A model generated the notes under the pieces. The model was not told where the DNA came from and searched no databases. It saw nothing but the letters and a program-made list of their open reading frames with translations. Below are positions 45,766 to 58,650 of a stretch of DNA of 64,000 nt, in pieces; position 1 is the first letter of the stretch; the number at the start of each line of letters is the position of its first letter. The DNA comes from Antedon mediterranea (lineage: Eukaryota; Echinodermata; Crinoidea; Comatulida; Antedonidae). The position numbers and the translations under genes are program-made. The DNA lies in contig NC_092673.1 in assembly GCF_964355755.1 (NCBI RefSeq), positions 129,001 to 193,000 on the forward strand. The letters run 5' to 3'.

Positions 45766-46341
45766 TAAGCGTTTCGTTATAAGTGTTATCTTCTTCTTTT
45801 AGGTTTTCCGTTAATAAGCGTTCCCTAGCCTCTTAACTATCGTACATTAATAAGCGTTTCCTAGCCTCTTAACTATCGTACATTAATAACGTTTTCTCCT
45901 TTCAATAGTTTAATGTGTGGTCAATGTTTGACACATCAAATCATTAGTCTTTAGTTTATTTAAATTTTCCAATTCTGATATTAATAACAGTCATACGTCA
46001 TTATGTCGTTAGTTGTGTTGAATACGTTTGAAGTTCGGTTTCTTTGAACATTAAATGTGTAGGATTTTTCAGGCTTAAGAGTGACATAGGAAGGGTAGAA
46101 GGCAAGTACAAAGATGAGCTTTTGAGACGTTTCAACATTTAGTACATCATAATTATTAATGCATAACGGCACAGAGTTGGCGAGTTTATCTTGTCTGAGT
46201 TTCCACGTAATGTTTTCGTATTAAATTATAGAAACAAATGATATATTATCATCATACACGCACGCCCAACCATCAGCAGCAGATATTCAATGTCATTTGC
46301 GACATTGTTATCATTTGTATTAATATTATTGCTATATTATT

Positions 46342-46530
46342 CAGCGGACATACGAGAAAGCCCAGCGGACACGCGGGAAAGCCCATCGGACACGCGGGGG
46401 AAAGCCCAGCGGACATACGGGAAAGCCCAGCGGACACGCGGGAAAGCCCAGCGGACATACGGGAAAGCCCAGCGGACATGCGGGAAAGCCCAGCGGACAC
46501 GCGGGAAAGCCCAGCGGACACGCGGGAAAG
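46342..46530. repeat. Minisatellite, 21-bp unit, about 9 copies
   Basis: The unit is AGCGGACACGCGGGAAAGCC plus C, with ACATACGG and ACATGCGG variants. It is GC-rich against an AT-rich background. Three overlapping frames on both strands stay open (82-98 codons) only because 21 is divisible by 3. Confidence 0.95.
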
Positions 46531-46544
46531 CTAGATGCTCTTAG

Positions 46545-49500
46545 AAAGCTGTCGTCGTGTCGTCGAGACGATCACCCGGATGTATTCCAACGTTTCATTA
46601 GTAATTTTGCTCAAGTGGTGAGCTCATTATTAGTAAAAATAGTTCTCGATACAATTTACAATACAAAAAAAAATCAATCACGTTTAGTTTAGTTCTTACT
46701 GTTAGGTGACAAAAGCAAGACAGACAATAATTATATTTGATCATTATTTCATAGAACGAGGACGCCTGGAGGATCTCTCATCTACGCTTTTTAATGTTGT
46801 ATCATTTATTCGTTTATTGAATATCGCCACAGTTATTACAAAATAAACTACAAATCTTACATACGATATCTTATATACCAATAGAATATGCTAATCATTT
46901 CAGGTCAAATATTGTTGGTAATTAGAAATCAATAACACGTTCTCATGTTTATTCTTTGGCTTTTTAAAGCCAAAATTAAAATAGTTTTGTTTGTTTTTGG
47001 AGAAAGGGTTAAGGGTGCGGGCGGGGGCGTGCTGTCATTAGATACGTCATTGTTTTACTATTGTATGCGATTATGACGTCACATTTAATTTGAATCGGGT
47101 TAAAAGTAATTCGAATATAAGTTTAAAGTATTAATCTTAATTGTTGTATAATCCACGAGGCATTAGTTGTTTATATACATAATCACCATGGGATATTTAG
47201 TAACATTAACAAAATTAGGAGTTAACTTTTTGTTTACTTCTACGAATAGAATGATATATTTTAACGGCCACCGCAAAAGTTGGTTCTGTTTTTAAAAATC
47301 TTGTTTTAATGTAGACCCAGCGTATGTATGCATACTATGCCATTTTATTTATTATACAGCACTTGAACCAGCGTTCAATACAATTTCGGTTTGATTACCA
47401 CCAAGAATTATTACTCCATAAACTTGGAAGCCGCTAAATAATTTAGTTTTAAATGCGATATTAAAAGGCATGGCTAAATGTACCGTCTGAAATGAAAAAT
47501 ATTCTAGGTTTCAAAACTAATAATCAGACGAACATTGAGTAATAAGAGACACGAGGTAGTGTGTCTACACTTGTCGTATCCTAATCATTTGGCTACCAAG
47601 TCGGAAAAAACATCGAAACATGTTTCGAATCATCTATGAAGATAATCAAACAGATTCCGTGGTTTCTCCTCCTGACAAACACGTCATCACTTCCTAAAAC
47701 ATTTTTGTTTGAGCAAAGTATATGTCATCCGTGGGCCTGTATGATGATACAATTAACAATGTTGCTGCTCATGTATATTAGTGACCAATCATATTTGTTT
47801 CGCGCATGTGCAGTTTAACACAAGGAAAATCATGGTGTTTTTTTCGTAAACGTCGCTAGATCCAGAGAGCGCAGGTTAAGCTAGCATGAATGAATATAAC
47901 ACACAATAAAGCCTGATCGTTCAGCGTGGACAAACGTCTTCTAAGGTTTTTCTTATTGGAACTATTGCGAGGAGGGAAAAAGACGAGGAAAGTAGGGAAC
48001 ATCACTTTCGGCCTGCTATAACTTCAAATTATTTACGGTAAGACCTGTTGTATGTTGTTTTGAACACTAATGGTATTAATTAAAAATGATAATCACAAAA
48101 TAACCTTTATTGCTTAGAAAACTTAGAAACTCCAGACAAAAATGTATAATACCTGTCGTCGATCATCAGCATCTTTTTTCGGCATATTACTAAACATTTG
48201 TCATAAAACTGGCATGTATGTCAAAGGAAATTTACCATTTTTGTCTTTCAAGTTAAATAAGATAATTTACTGTTATGCGGTTAGGAAATTGTGTAATCGT
48301 ATATTTCATATCGAATACTAAACCTGACTATATATAATTATTAAATGTAGTAGTGATGCATCAATAAAGACTACTAAAAGATTTGTCGCGTGCCAGGATT
48401 TACATAAGGTGGTTCTGATAAAAGTATTACTAAATGCATTTAGGTACATGCGTTTAATGAATGAATAAAGTGGTCTTGATATAATCAATATTATTCTTGT
48501 GTATTCAAGAAGAGACTTTGTTGAGAACAAACATTTATGTTCAGTTCAGTAATTGATTCAAATTAGAACAATCGAGAATTTATTATAACATTTTAGAGCG
48601 TTTGAAACTGTTTCACAACCTGCAGTTGGACACTCTTGTTTCTAAGAAATATAGGCCTAATTATAATTTACGCACTTTCCAGCCTTGCCCTTGGATTATG
48701 ATTGACCCGTGATATTATAGGCCTAATAGAATGTTGCATAATGGTGTTTTAATCACAAAAATGCTAACTATCAATTTTACGTCTGTAAATGTATAGATAA
48801 TAGGTGCAATTAATGTTGGCCGTTCCTAATCTGTATACATGCAAACATTCGTTTTATAGGTTTATAGCTCAATTGTACAATCATATATTTTTTGTTTAAT
48901 TGTTTTTTCGTATTACCGTACCCTATACGACCCATTACTTCACGATATCAGACACACAGAAATATAAATTAATTCATTTTACAGTAAACAAAAATAAATT
49001 GAACATTTTATTCAATAATTCAAATGTATTCAGATCTCCCAACTTGGGAAACTGAAATGAAAATAACAAAATCAATAAAAATTGCATAAAAAACACAAAA
49101 TTTTATAGAAGCTTGAATAACAAATCTTATTTGGTTTAGTTTTCATTTCCATTCAGTAAAACATTAGGCCTCTATTTAGTTTATTTCTCATTTTGCATTT
49201 ACCTAGCTTTTAAATTTTTCCGCTGAGCACTGGTTCAGCAAATATTTGGGTAGCAGATAAATGTGAAAACATAAACAAATGTTCAAAACTTGAAAGTTTC
49301 TCCCTCTCAGCGCCATTGGGTAAATAATGGATTTGATATCTACTGTACGCGTTTGAGGAACTGTGGTTTACTTTAACACCAGAATGAAACGTAAGCCTTC
49401 GATGCAAAAATACAGCATTTAATCAAACGTCAATCAGTCGACAAATTTAAGCGAATTCTACTCTCAATGTCCACTAAGCCGAAAATCCTCTTATTAAGCC

Positions 49501-51482
49501 AAAAATCCTCCCATTATTATACGGAATTTTCCTTTTAGATGATGGTCACATGAAATCCATCGAGTCTAATCTGAGTTGCTAAACTGAATATTGTATCCTT
49601 CAAATATTAAAGTCGGCGTGTTTTTTTTATGTCGCTTTCTGTTCTGTTTGTAAGAAAAACAAAACTGGATTTCAGTGACTTATGAAATTATGACAAGTTG
49701 GTCAGTTTAGTGACTCAGTTAGTTTTAATTCGTTCATGTCAGTAGCGGTACATTTTTTTTGTCTCGCATTTTGAAATCCGTGTATTCGTCGAGCAAGGAC
49801 TAGAATCATTTATGGAACATCAGTCAAAAAGTGTTACTATTAAATTTCGCTCGACTGTAATATTGTTATGGTTTTTTTGCACCCTACTCATCGCTACTAT
49901 ATTTTACTTCGTGACTATGCCCAACCGTCACATAAAGTAGTTCTTTCAGTTTTGCTTGATTCCAAATTGACATAAAAGCCACCATATCATTTAACGGTTA
50001 AATATTTGCTTATAGAATACATAGAAATCTTTATACGAAATTACCTAAGAGGCTGTTATATACGAAACTCAAGATGATATGTTATTGCTACTTAGATGTC
50101 GTCGGCACTACAATCGACATAATTAATGCGCCCTCTTCGTCAACAAACTTATTTACTAGTTACCAAAACAAATAGATAACAATATGTTTGAATGTGCCTG
50201 CTATTTTTATTCTAATTCAGAAAATATATTACTAGAAACATCAATTCTCATCTCACTACAATGTCTTCATGGGTTATGGTTTTATTTCACACTGTCAACC
50301 ATCACTTGACGATAATATAGTAATTAAAAAAACATTGATACCTCTGCGAAGACATGCCATGTGCATATTATTCTTAATCATTCTCTATATTGACACCTAC
50401 ATTTCACAAAGCAATTCTACTTTTAAGAGATTTTTGTAGAATCAAAGTGTGTGTTATTTATAGGTCATCGTTTAGTTTCTTTCAACTTGGTATAGAACAA
50501 TATTTTGATTGTGTTTTGTGTTTTATCTTCACCAATACATAATCAATGAGAGAAAGACACCTGTACTTAAGAAAATCCCTTAGGCCTTGTGTCGTTGTCC
50601 TCAGAAGACGACTATCCTCAAACCTTCCCTTTGTATAGGACAATTATACCCCACGCTCAATTGTTGTTATCAAAATAAAATAAAGAATTGATGAGAATAT
50701 AATCGTATTGATGGGAGAAGTTTTTTTACAGGAAGTATTACGGTAGTCTATATAGTTATTCTTAATAGCGAAGTAAGGGAATTAATCAATTTCATTTAAA
50801 TGATGGCTCTTTGTATTGCTTGTTTGTCCAACTTGGTATTTATAGTCCTTTGAAAATGTTCATAGAAAAAATGAACACCGTATAGTCTGAAAACATATGA
50901 AATTGATGTTTTAATTTCATTAAAAAAAGTTATTGTATCATTAAAAAAATGCGATTGTAATTTCTTCTGCGTTCATATTTATATTGACATTAATAATTAT
51001 TGGCCACTGGAACACTACTAAACCTAAAATGTTCCTAAGGTACATGCGTAATTATATTACCAATTAATTAACTATTGGTAGGCCTACTGATGGTATACAA
51101 AATAACTCTTTTTTTTAGGATGTTTATTGCCCTTATACAAGGCAAGTACTGTACAGTCACAACGCCATGAAAACAAGTCAACTAACCAAAAACTCCATGC
51201 TTCACACACATGTTTTATATTCCACTTCAAACTCTCTAGATTCATCATGTTTTACTAATTACAGTGATATGATATAATACATAACGAATTAGTTTACAAT
51301 TACAAATAAAACACCTGGGCCAGGCTACTATACAAATTACATAAGAGTCATCAATTATGGTTATGGCGATTTTGATAACATGCTTATTATTCGTTTGACG
51401 ATTAAATGCCTAAAAGATTTTTAATGAGAAAAAGAACAGTCACGCAATTATCTGTATTAATAACCTTCAATCAACTTGGCAG
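46545..51482. other. Five-kilobase stretch without a recognisable gene
   Basis: Only short, compositionally random ORFs are found. No conserved domain, credible splice-linked exon series or repeat array was recognised. The sequence looks unique and AT-rich. Regulatory elements cannot be excluded from one sequence. Confidence 0.4.
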
Positions 51483-51880
51483 TGACACCTGAATATAAGG
51501 AGCGTGTTAACTTTGTGCGCATCGCGATGACACCCTAATAAGGAGCGTGTTAACTTTGTGCGCATCGCGGTGACACCCGAATAAGGAGCGTGTTTACTTT
51601 GTGCGCATCGCGGTGACACCCGAATATAAGGAGCGTGTTAACTTTGTGCGCATCGCGATGACACCCGAATAAGAGCGTGTTAACTTTGTGCGCATCGCGG
51701 TGACACCCGAATAAGGAGCGTGTTTACTTTGTGCGCATCGCGTCGCGGTGACACCCGAATATAAAGAGCGTGTTAACTTTGTGCGCATCCCGATGACACC
51801 CGAATAAGAGCGTGTTAACTTTGTGCGCATCGCGGTGACACCCGAATAAGGAGCGTGTTTACTTTGTGCGCATCGCGTTT
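51483..51880. repeat. Minisatellite, about 43-bp unit, about 9 copies
   Basis: The unit contains GGAGCGTGTTAACTTTGTGC and GCATCGCGGTGACACCCGAA. Length variants of 41-45 bp recur in a pattern, suggesting multi-unit duplication. The 100-residue minus-strand ORF is a shadow. Confidence 0.93.
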
Positions 51881-52868
51881 CTCTGAAACGAGACAATTTT
51901 AAAAATCTGTAAACAAGTCAAATCACCCTTTTATTCTTTCTCTTCTTCTCTCTAAGCACTGCGTGAATTAATAATCAGATTATTATATTGTTTCATCGGC
52001 TCGCATTTTATACAAAGTTATATAGGCCTATTTCTATATTTTTTATCATAATATTCTTTTCTTAATCGTAGATTAGAACCTCGTTAGATATTACTCCATA
52101 TGCACTCTATTCATCATTCATTTCACTACTAATATAGTTGCATAATTGCTATAGTGTGGCTTATGATAATTTTGTTTCAATGTAGGCCTATCAGAGACCA
52201 TTTAGTAAGAAAAAATGCGAATAAGTAAATAGGCTATGTGACGCTTTCAATTTTGGAATTAGCAAATCAGCATAGCATATAATACAGTTAGTATGTTTCT
52301 ACATTTAAAACTTTATAGTGGTGGCGACGCGTTCCTGGAACTTCATAGTAGAAACATTATGCTATATATAGAATCAGTGGTCTCCCCGTCTTCTGTCAAG
52401 TTATCATCATAAGCAATATTTATGTGCAGATTTACAACAGAGTTTGTAAATTATAGAATGACGTACACCTGTGAAGTAAAATAGTTTACAATTAGTTTTC
52501 TTTAAATTGAATATAATAATGGTTTTTAAACGTCTTTTACTTGATGTGTGTGGGTGATGTGAGCAGCATAAGCATAAACTAATACTTTGATAATGCCTCT
52601 CACACTTGTCATACATAATTCATGTTTGTTTTATATGTCTTTAATCGTTTAATTGTAGATTACTGTCTGTCCGAAGGGAGAACAATTGAGACATGATATA
52701 ACATTGCACACGGTACGCTTAATTAGGAAGGAACGAGCATTACAGTTAAGATGACGTGTGTCTTACAACTTCTTGTTGAAATATATACCAATTACATGTG
52801 TGTTTCTCCTCGTACAGTTTAACGAAAGTAAACGCCACTGCTCGCAGAGTCGGCAAGTCGAGTATAGA

Positions 52869-53151
52869 AATAACTTTTTTTAAATACATTAATAATTGAA
52901 TAATGAAATAATTGGGTGGATGTAACCAAAATGTATTGAAGTATGGGATTAAAACGACATAATGTTGATGTTATGGGTCGGTTAGAAAGCTATATTAAAG
53001 GTCTTTCTCATCTTACTCATGCCGTATAGAGTAAACGTAACGATCAACATTATGTTGTTTATTCGTTTTAATCCCATACTTCAATACATTTTGGTTACAT
53101 CCACCCAATGATTTCATTATTCAATTATTAATGTATTTAAAATAAGTTATT
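52869..53151. repeat. Long near-perfect inverted repeat (arms about 101-109 bp, spacer about 73 bp)
   Basis: The left arm 52869-52969 pairs with 53043-53151. Shared blocks are ACATTAATAATTGAATAATG, AATTGGGTGGATGTAACC, AAAATGTATTGAAGTATGGG, and ATTAAAACGA then CATAATGTTGAT. Only a few mismatches and one small indel are visible. The loop holds ATTAAAGGTCTTTCTCATCT, which recurs as a direct repeat at about 53280. It is a MITE or, if transcribed, a long hairpin RNA. No target duplication is clear. Confidence 0.85.
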
Positions 53152-53734
53152 GTATCACCATGTATACACAGTACATCATGTCCTAATCAGTGTGACAAGG
53201 AAGGGAAAACGTGAAGGCTTATTCTTTCCTTTTGTATAAACAAAAATTTGAAAAAGAAGTCAATATAGTGAAGACCGATATTAAAGGTCTTTCTCATCTT
53301 ACTCATTATGGTATAATAGTCCAAATATGGTGAATATCTAATATTAAAGTGTTTTAAATTGCGTTGTTTGTTATTGAATTATCTCGCTATTATGTAAACT
53401 GTTTAGTCATTATTATTCATTGTATTTATAAATATTGAGCACACTAATAAAGCTCTTGATACCTTTCATTCAATTTGATTAAATTAATTTAATTTTGCCA
53501 TTAATTTTCCCGTAACTTTTATCAAATTATTTTCAGCTTTTCAGAAAGCCATTTTAAAATTGTCTTTACAAGGTGGTATTTAAATATCACTTAATACGTC
53601 ACTTAAAATTGTGTTCGGTACGGTACATAAGCGCGCATAGGATATTGTTGATCTGTTTAGTGAATGTTTGCTATAGGTCTGAAAAATAGATTGAATATAA
53701 TAAAATAACGAGTCTGTCTCAACATTATAGCTAA

Positions 53735-54115
53735 TTTAGATTCAGATTTATTTGGTCCTTGTGGAAATCCATGACAGGCACAATCGCTCACATAACATTA
53801 CAATAGCATACATAATATATATAAATATAAATAAAATAAATATAAACAAGTAAAGAGTTGTAATAAAGATACACTACACAAAATTATATACAAGGTAATT
53901 TAACAGTATTTGACATTAAAAGGAAAGGCGGGACGAATGAATTTAGATATCTTTTTCATCAATAAAAACAATAAGATAGAGATATATCTGTATAATCAAG
54001 GTAATAACAGGGGTGGGGGAAGAAAGAATATTCAAAGAGGATGGATTGACATTGATGTCCCATCAGTCATCAACCCCTTCGTTAAAACGCTCATTTCCTT
54101 TATTACCAAGGTTTG
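53735..54115 (-). mobile_element. Probable LINE or SINE 3' end
   Basis: Read on the minus strand it ends GTGCCTGTCATGGATTTCCA, CAAGGACCAAATAAATCTG, AATCTAAATT, a tail style seen in CR1/L2-like non-LTR elements. Upstream is AT-rich untranslated-like sequence. No protein motif is present, so the family is uncertain. Confidence 0.4.
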
Positions 54116-54710
54116 AACGTTGTATTCCTTGACGTATACACTTTAATGTTTACATTGACCATAACAATTGAATTTCTCATAATCGTTAGGCCACTGACGT
54201 CACAAAGTCAAATTATTTTGTTTGATGTGCATTGAACGTCGAGTCAGATCATGTCAATCACTCTTTAAACTATAATTTAAAATTTTCATCCGCGTTCACA
54301 CAATAACGATTGATATGACACAGCGTATGATAAAAAAATGATATCAAATATAGTTTGGTCTGGAAATTAAGCCAATAAAAACTTTGTACAAGCACTGGTA
54401 TTTTTGTAGATATAGGGCTAATATACAATAATGTTTTATGAATGTGTTAAGGTTGTGTTACGTCGAAATGTATTGCATAAATGGAGACGTGTACACTATG
54501 TCATTAATATGATTAATGTTTTACTAGGTTGACGTGTTCTACTATTTCTTTTGAGTATAATGTTGTAAACCAATTCTGATTTGGTAACTTGTATACCATC
54601 TACCCATTAGACCAATGTGTATGTGTAGCAAGCATTTTAATTTTACATTGTATACTGTGTGAACATGAGAAAATGGTACACTCTTGTTTTAGCTGAAGAC
54701 TCGGGTGAGA

Positions 54711-54744
54711 CATGGAGAAATTAGTCCTAACTAATTTCTCCATG
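54711..54744. repeat. Perfect 15-bp hairpin
   Basis: CATGGAGAAATTAGT, loop CCTA, ACTAATTTCTCCATG. It is perfect over 15 bp. It lies in gene-free DNA upstream of the secreted-protein exon. The function is unknown. Confidence 0.9.
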
Positions 54745-55307
54745 GGTGATGTAACCATATTCAAGGGCAAACGAGACCTTGATCTGTATTTGCACTATTC
54801 ATTCAATGTTACTGGTGTCACAACAAGATTAACGTGCCAAGTGTTGACACAATTATTGTAGCTCATTAAAGAGATGTTAGCTTGTTATTGATGGATGTAT
54901 TAATTATAAGCTAAAAATAGATTAAACTGAATGGCATCGATGGATAAAACGAATCTATTTATCTACCAGAACATTAAATCATGACTCGATAGATTAATAT
55001 AAATGACCTGATAACAGTTTCACTTATAGCTGTAATACAAGTAAAGCTGGAGTGTTATTGTAAGCAAAACAATCTTTAACATGTGTTATTGATTGAATCA
55101 TTTCGTTCGTGTATTCTGCTGTCTGTTCTATTGAACGTCTTACTGTACTGTCTGCTTATTCAACGTTCGATTTGTAAATGGGCACATCACATTTTTTGTC
55201 ACATAGAGTTTGATAGTGTAGACATAGAAAAACTCGTTCTTCAACTTACAAGATAAGGACAAATTAGGCTAAACATCTGAAAGACATTTTGTTTATTTTT
55301 TTTTCAG
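54745..55307. promoter_or_regulatory. 5' flank or upstream intron of the secreted-protein gene
   Basis: AT-rich DNA ending in a strong polypyrimidine tract and acceptor (TTTATTTTTTTTTCAG, ending 55307). The acceptor implies at least one non-coding 5' exon further left, which was not located. Confidence 0.4.
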
Positions 55308-55310
55308 AAA

Positions 55311-55478
55311 ATGAAATCTAGCCAAAGTGCTTGGGTTTTAATATTCATTTGTTTACTAATTGTATTGTTGTGTCAAATGTGCTCAAGTCAACACCACACT
55401 ACTGGTAGGGATCGCAATGTAAATAAAGCTAATAGATGGAAATCCGGTAAAAGAACCCAACCATCAACAGAAACACAG
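55311..55478 (+). CDS. First coding exon of an unidentified secreted protein (partial)
   Basis: A strong acceptor ends at 55307 and the ATG follows at 55311. The exon encodes 56 residues and ends ACA CAG|GTGAGT in phase 0. Residues 9-22 are a hydrophobic signal core (VLIFICLLIVLLCQ), with likely cleavage near CSSQ-HH. The mature start is basic and polar (GRDRNVNKANRWKSGKR). Reading on without splicing gives only 27 more codons to a stop at 55559-55561. No family can be named from this part. No matching downstream exon was found on the plus strand, so the rest probably lies beyond 64000. Confidence 0.6.
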
Positions 55479-56755
55479 GTGAGTAACACAATTCAAACGC
55501 GCGTAAAAAGAAAGTCTCATCACAACTGCGATGTTATATTGTACCTTAAGTTACCTTACTAAATTTCAGATTAGTAATGCGATGTTGCCATTGAAATAGG
55601 CTACGTGATATCATAGTTGTATAAAGCGATGTTGAAATAGTACATTATTCACCTTTTTTCAAAATCAGCTCGTTTTCCTTTAGCTTTGTTCTTAATGTAA
55701 CAAACCGCATAATACTCTACAGTATTACTCTATTCTGGGTTGTTTAGAAGTCTGTCTTTCTATAATTTACAAGTTATCTCGCCTGATTGTCCATTTAATT
55801 ATTTATTGATTATATCCTACTTTAGTTAAACGCTTCGTAATGTAACCATGGTAGAATGTAATTGGTAGTTACATTTACTAATTGTTAAATGTAAGTTGTT
55901 TCACGCTGCTCTTAATGCTGTCCACTTTACGATATAAAGCAGTGCGATTGATTGCGTGTATTTTGAATTGTTTTTGATAGTTTCGAACCTTTCTGACAAT
56001 GCATATATACTTGTTTATATCTTTGATGATGGATGATAAAAATGATATACTACGGTACACTTCCTAAATATGAATAAATCATGAATATTAATATTATTAT
56101 TATTGATTGATTGATCACTTTTATTTTATAAAAAAACGAAAAGAACGGATTTTCTCCCATTATTGAAGAGATTTAAAGATCGTAACAGATTGATAGTTCG
56201 TAGTACACCACCTAACAAGATCATTTTCACTATTCAAAACTCTTGTAAAAGCGGGAATTCTCCTCGCGGTAAACATGTTGCTAGCACTACATTATTAAAG
56301 TAGAAACATTTTACAGTTTATTTGGTCTATTCCCCATTTGTTGGTTATTCCTTCTTTTCCAGAAAGCCTTTGGCAAAGTAGTTGTTGGATAAAGTGTCTG
56401 TATTGTTAATACGTGAATAAGAAATTGAGTTTCTAAGGATATTTCTTCAGAGGAAACGACCTTAATTTCCTTATTTACTAATAAATGAACTCCATACAAA
56501 AAGACAATGCTCTGTAATGTATTTCTATGGACTAAATAAGGTTAACGCCTTTGTCACTTCAAGAATACAAATCATTACGTGAGATCTGGTGTGTGTACGT
56601 TGATGGGGAGGGGAGATAGATATTCGATATATTACAAAGGAGATATTCTTCATTGTATTTTTCATTTTTCATTTTCATTTATCTTTTTATTTCGGAATAT
56701 CATGGTGACATAATATTATATTCATAGCAAAAGAGAGAAAAAAAAATCTTTATCT

Positions 56756-57040
56756 ATTGTTCAACCTTGGTGTAGATATAATAAGAGCACTCTGAGATCA
56801 CTGAAAGTATGTTATAAGAATGCCTTACGTTTGCTGCTGAAGCAGCCTAGACATTGTAGTGCAAGCATGATGTTTGTCTTAAATGACGTCCCATCCTTTG
56901 ATGAGTTCATTAGAAAATCTGTTTTTAGTTTTAAAAATCGTGTGAACGCAAGTAGTAATTACTTGATCATGGCCATTAATCGCCATGTTCTTAATGTGTC
57001 AAGAATGCACATACAATGGAATGCTTTGTTGCATTGACTT
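56756..57040 (+). mobile_element. LINE fragment: C-terminal end of a reverse-transcriptase ORF
   Basis: The plus-strand frame reads STLRSLKVCYKNALRLLL, CSASMMFVLNDVPSFDEFI, then RKSVFSFKNRV and WNALLH-stop, the conserved end of certain non-LTR retrotransposon ORFs. Upstream RT motifs are missing, so this is a 5'-truncated relic, from a family different from the copy at 27620. Confidence 0.65.
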
Positions 57041-57076
57041 TATATATTTACATATCTTTCTGCTGCATAACGCAAT

Positions 57077-58650
57077 TTAACCGGTTATTTTAAAATAGAT
57101 TAAAAATAGATAACAATAACAAGACCGCGTTTCTGCTCAATTTGTGCTCCGAAATAACCGGTTAAATCTATGGGTGGTCGTCGACCAAAACGTCATCATT
57201 ACCCAAAATGCAATACACTCAGACGGAAGTAGAAGTTGGCTGTTTGTTTACATCGACGTCGTGAGTACACACGTGTGTATTATATCGCCAAACATCTCAC
57301 TCAAACATGTTAAAAAAATAAAATGTTGTCTCCAGGTCTACAAGTTTTGTTTTTTGTAAAGCCTACTTACATCGCTAATAAAATTAATTCTCATGGCGCC
57401 TTCAATAACATGATGGGGAGGGTCGTGAAGCGCCCGATCGCCTAAACTAGGATAATTTTTATCCTCAACAAAGGCGATGACATACGGCCCTTCCCACGTG
57501 AACGACTGTTGTCTTTCGCGAGCGCGGTCCTACAAAACACCAAACGGAAACAAAAACGAGACTCAGAATGTTGCAATACTTACCAAACGAGAGTAGATAA
57601 TTGTTAATTAATTATGAAAACCCAACTTTTATAGCAAAAATCGTCCGAATTTATGTTAAAAACGATGAGTTTAGCCACAAAAACTTAAATCAAACGAGAG
57701 TATCCAAGTCATAGAATATCGCACGCATATAGTGCCTTTAATAAAATAATGAGTATTGAACATTATTTCGTATATTTATGTACTAACATAAATAATAACA
57801 CATTTCTATGCTTAATAAAATCATATCAATTATCAAAGGCTCTGATTACCTTTGTTTTCGGTCGATGTGATGTTTTTCTAAAAAATTATATTATGTAAAA
57901 CGATCAAAGTAAGAATGTTCATTGTTCTCCTATTAAAGGCACTAAAGGCATGCCATAAATACGCTCGTTTGGATTAAGTTTTTGTTGCTAAATTCATCGT
58001 TTATAACATAAATTCGGATGATTTTTGCTATAAAATTTGGGTTTTCATAATTAATTAACCATTATCTACTATCGTTTGGTAGGTATTTGCAACATTCTGA
58101 GTTCCTTTTGTTTCCGTTTTGGTGTTTATATAGGAGACCATCCATACCCTTCGCGAGCGTGTACTAACGCCTCAAATTGCTTAGCTTGGGTAGTCCCCGG
58201 AACTCCACCCCAAACTCCTCTTTTACTTTCGCAAAAATGCTCTTATTTATTATCTGTGATTCTTTTATATTCCCTGCCATCCTTCCCCGTACTTTCTCTC
58301 CCCCCACAACTGAATAACATATCTTGTGATTTCATTCATCCACATACATGTTCACTTCTTCGTTCGACTGTCAAAACCACGAGGAAAACACACATCGTAT
58401 GCGACGGTATCTGACCCGGGGTCACAACTGTCAATCAAATAACCGTTATTTCGTGTTGCAGCTAAGAATTGCTCAGCGATAACCGGTTAAACGGCGTTCT
58501 AACACCGATTTAAATTGGTGTTTTTAACCGGTTATTTTGCGCTGCCTTTTAACCGGTTACCACAAATGTGTCCTGTTTCTGCTGCCAAGAAAATGGAGTT
58601 AATTTATTCACACTGATTTTAATTTATTCACACCGATTTTAACCGGTTAT
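57077..58650. repeat. Element with six TAACCGGTTA palindromes and a long internal inverted repeat
   Basis: TAACCGGTTA occurs at about 57079, 57156, 58480, 58525, 58550 and 58640. Inside, about 57536-57750 is an inverted repeat of about 57930-58128 (shared GTTAATTAATTATGAAAACC, TTTATAGCAAAAATC and CAGAATGTTGCAA). The clustering of the 10-mer at both outer ends suggests a transposable element whose subterminal regions carry it. AACCGGTT is also the consensus bound by Grainyhead/CP2 factors. No ORF here is credible. Confidence 0.7.

Noticed and set aside
46238-46544. Overlapping ORFs on both strands over GC-rich repeats
   Set aside because: They come from the 21-bp minisatellite; all frames are equally open and there is no start or splice context.
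51594-51896. 100-codon minus-strand ORF
   Set aside because: It lies wholly in the ~43-bp minisatellite, and its periodic peptide shifts frame with unit length.
58076-58414. 112-codon plus-strand ORF rich in Pro and Ser
   Set aside because: Its first half is the right arm of an inverted repeat and the rest lies within the TAACCGGTTA element; no domain is seen.
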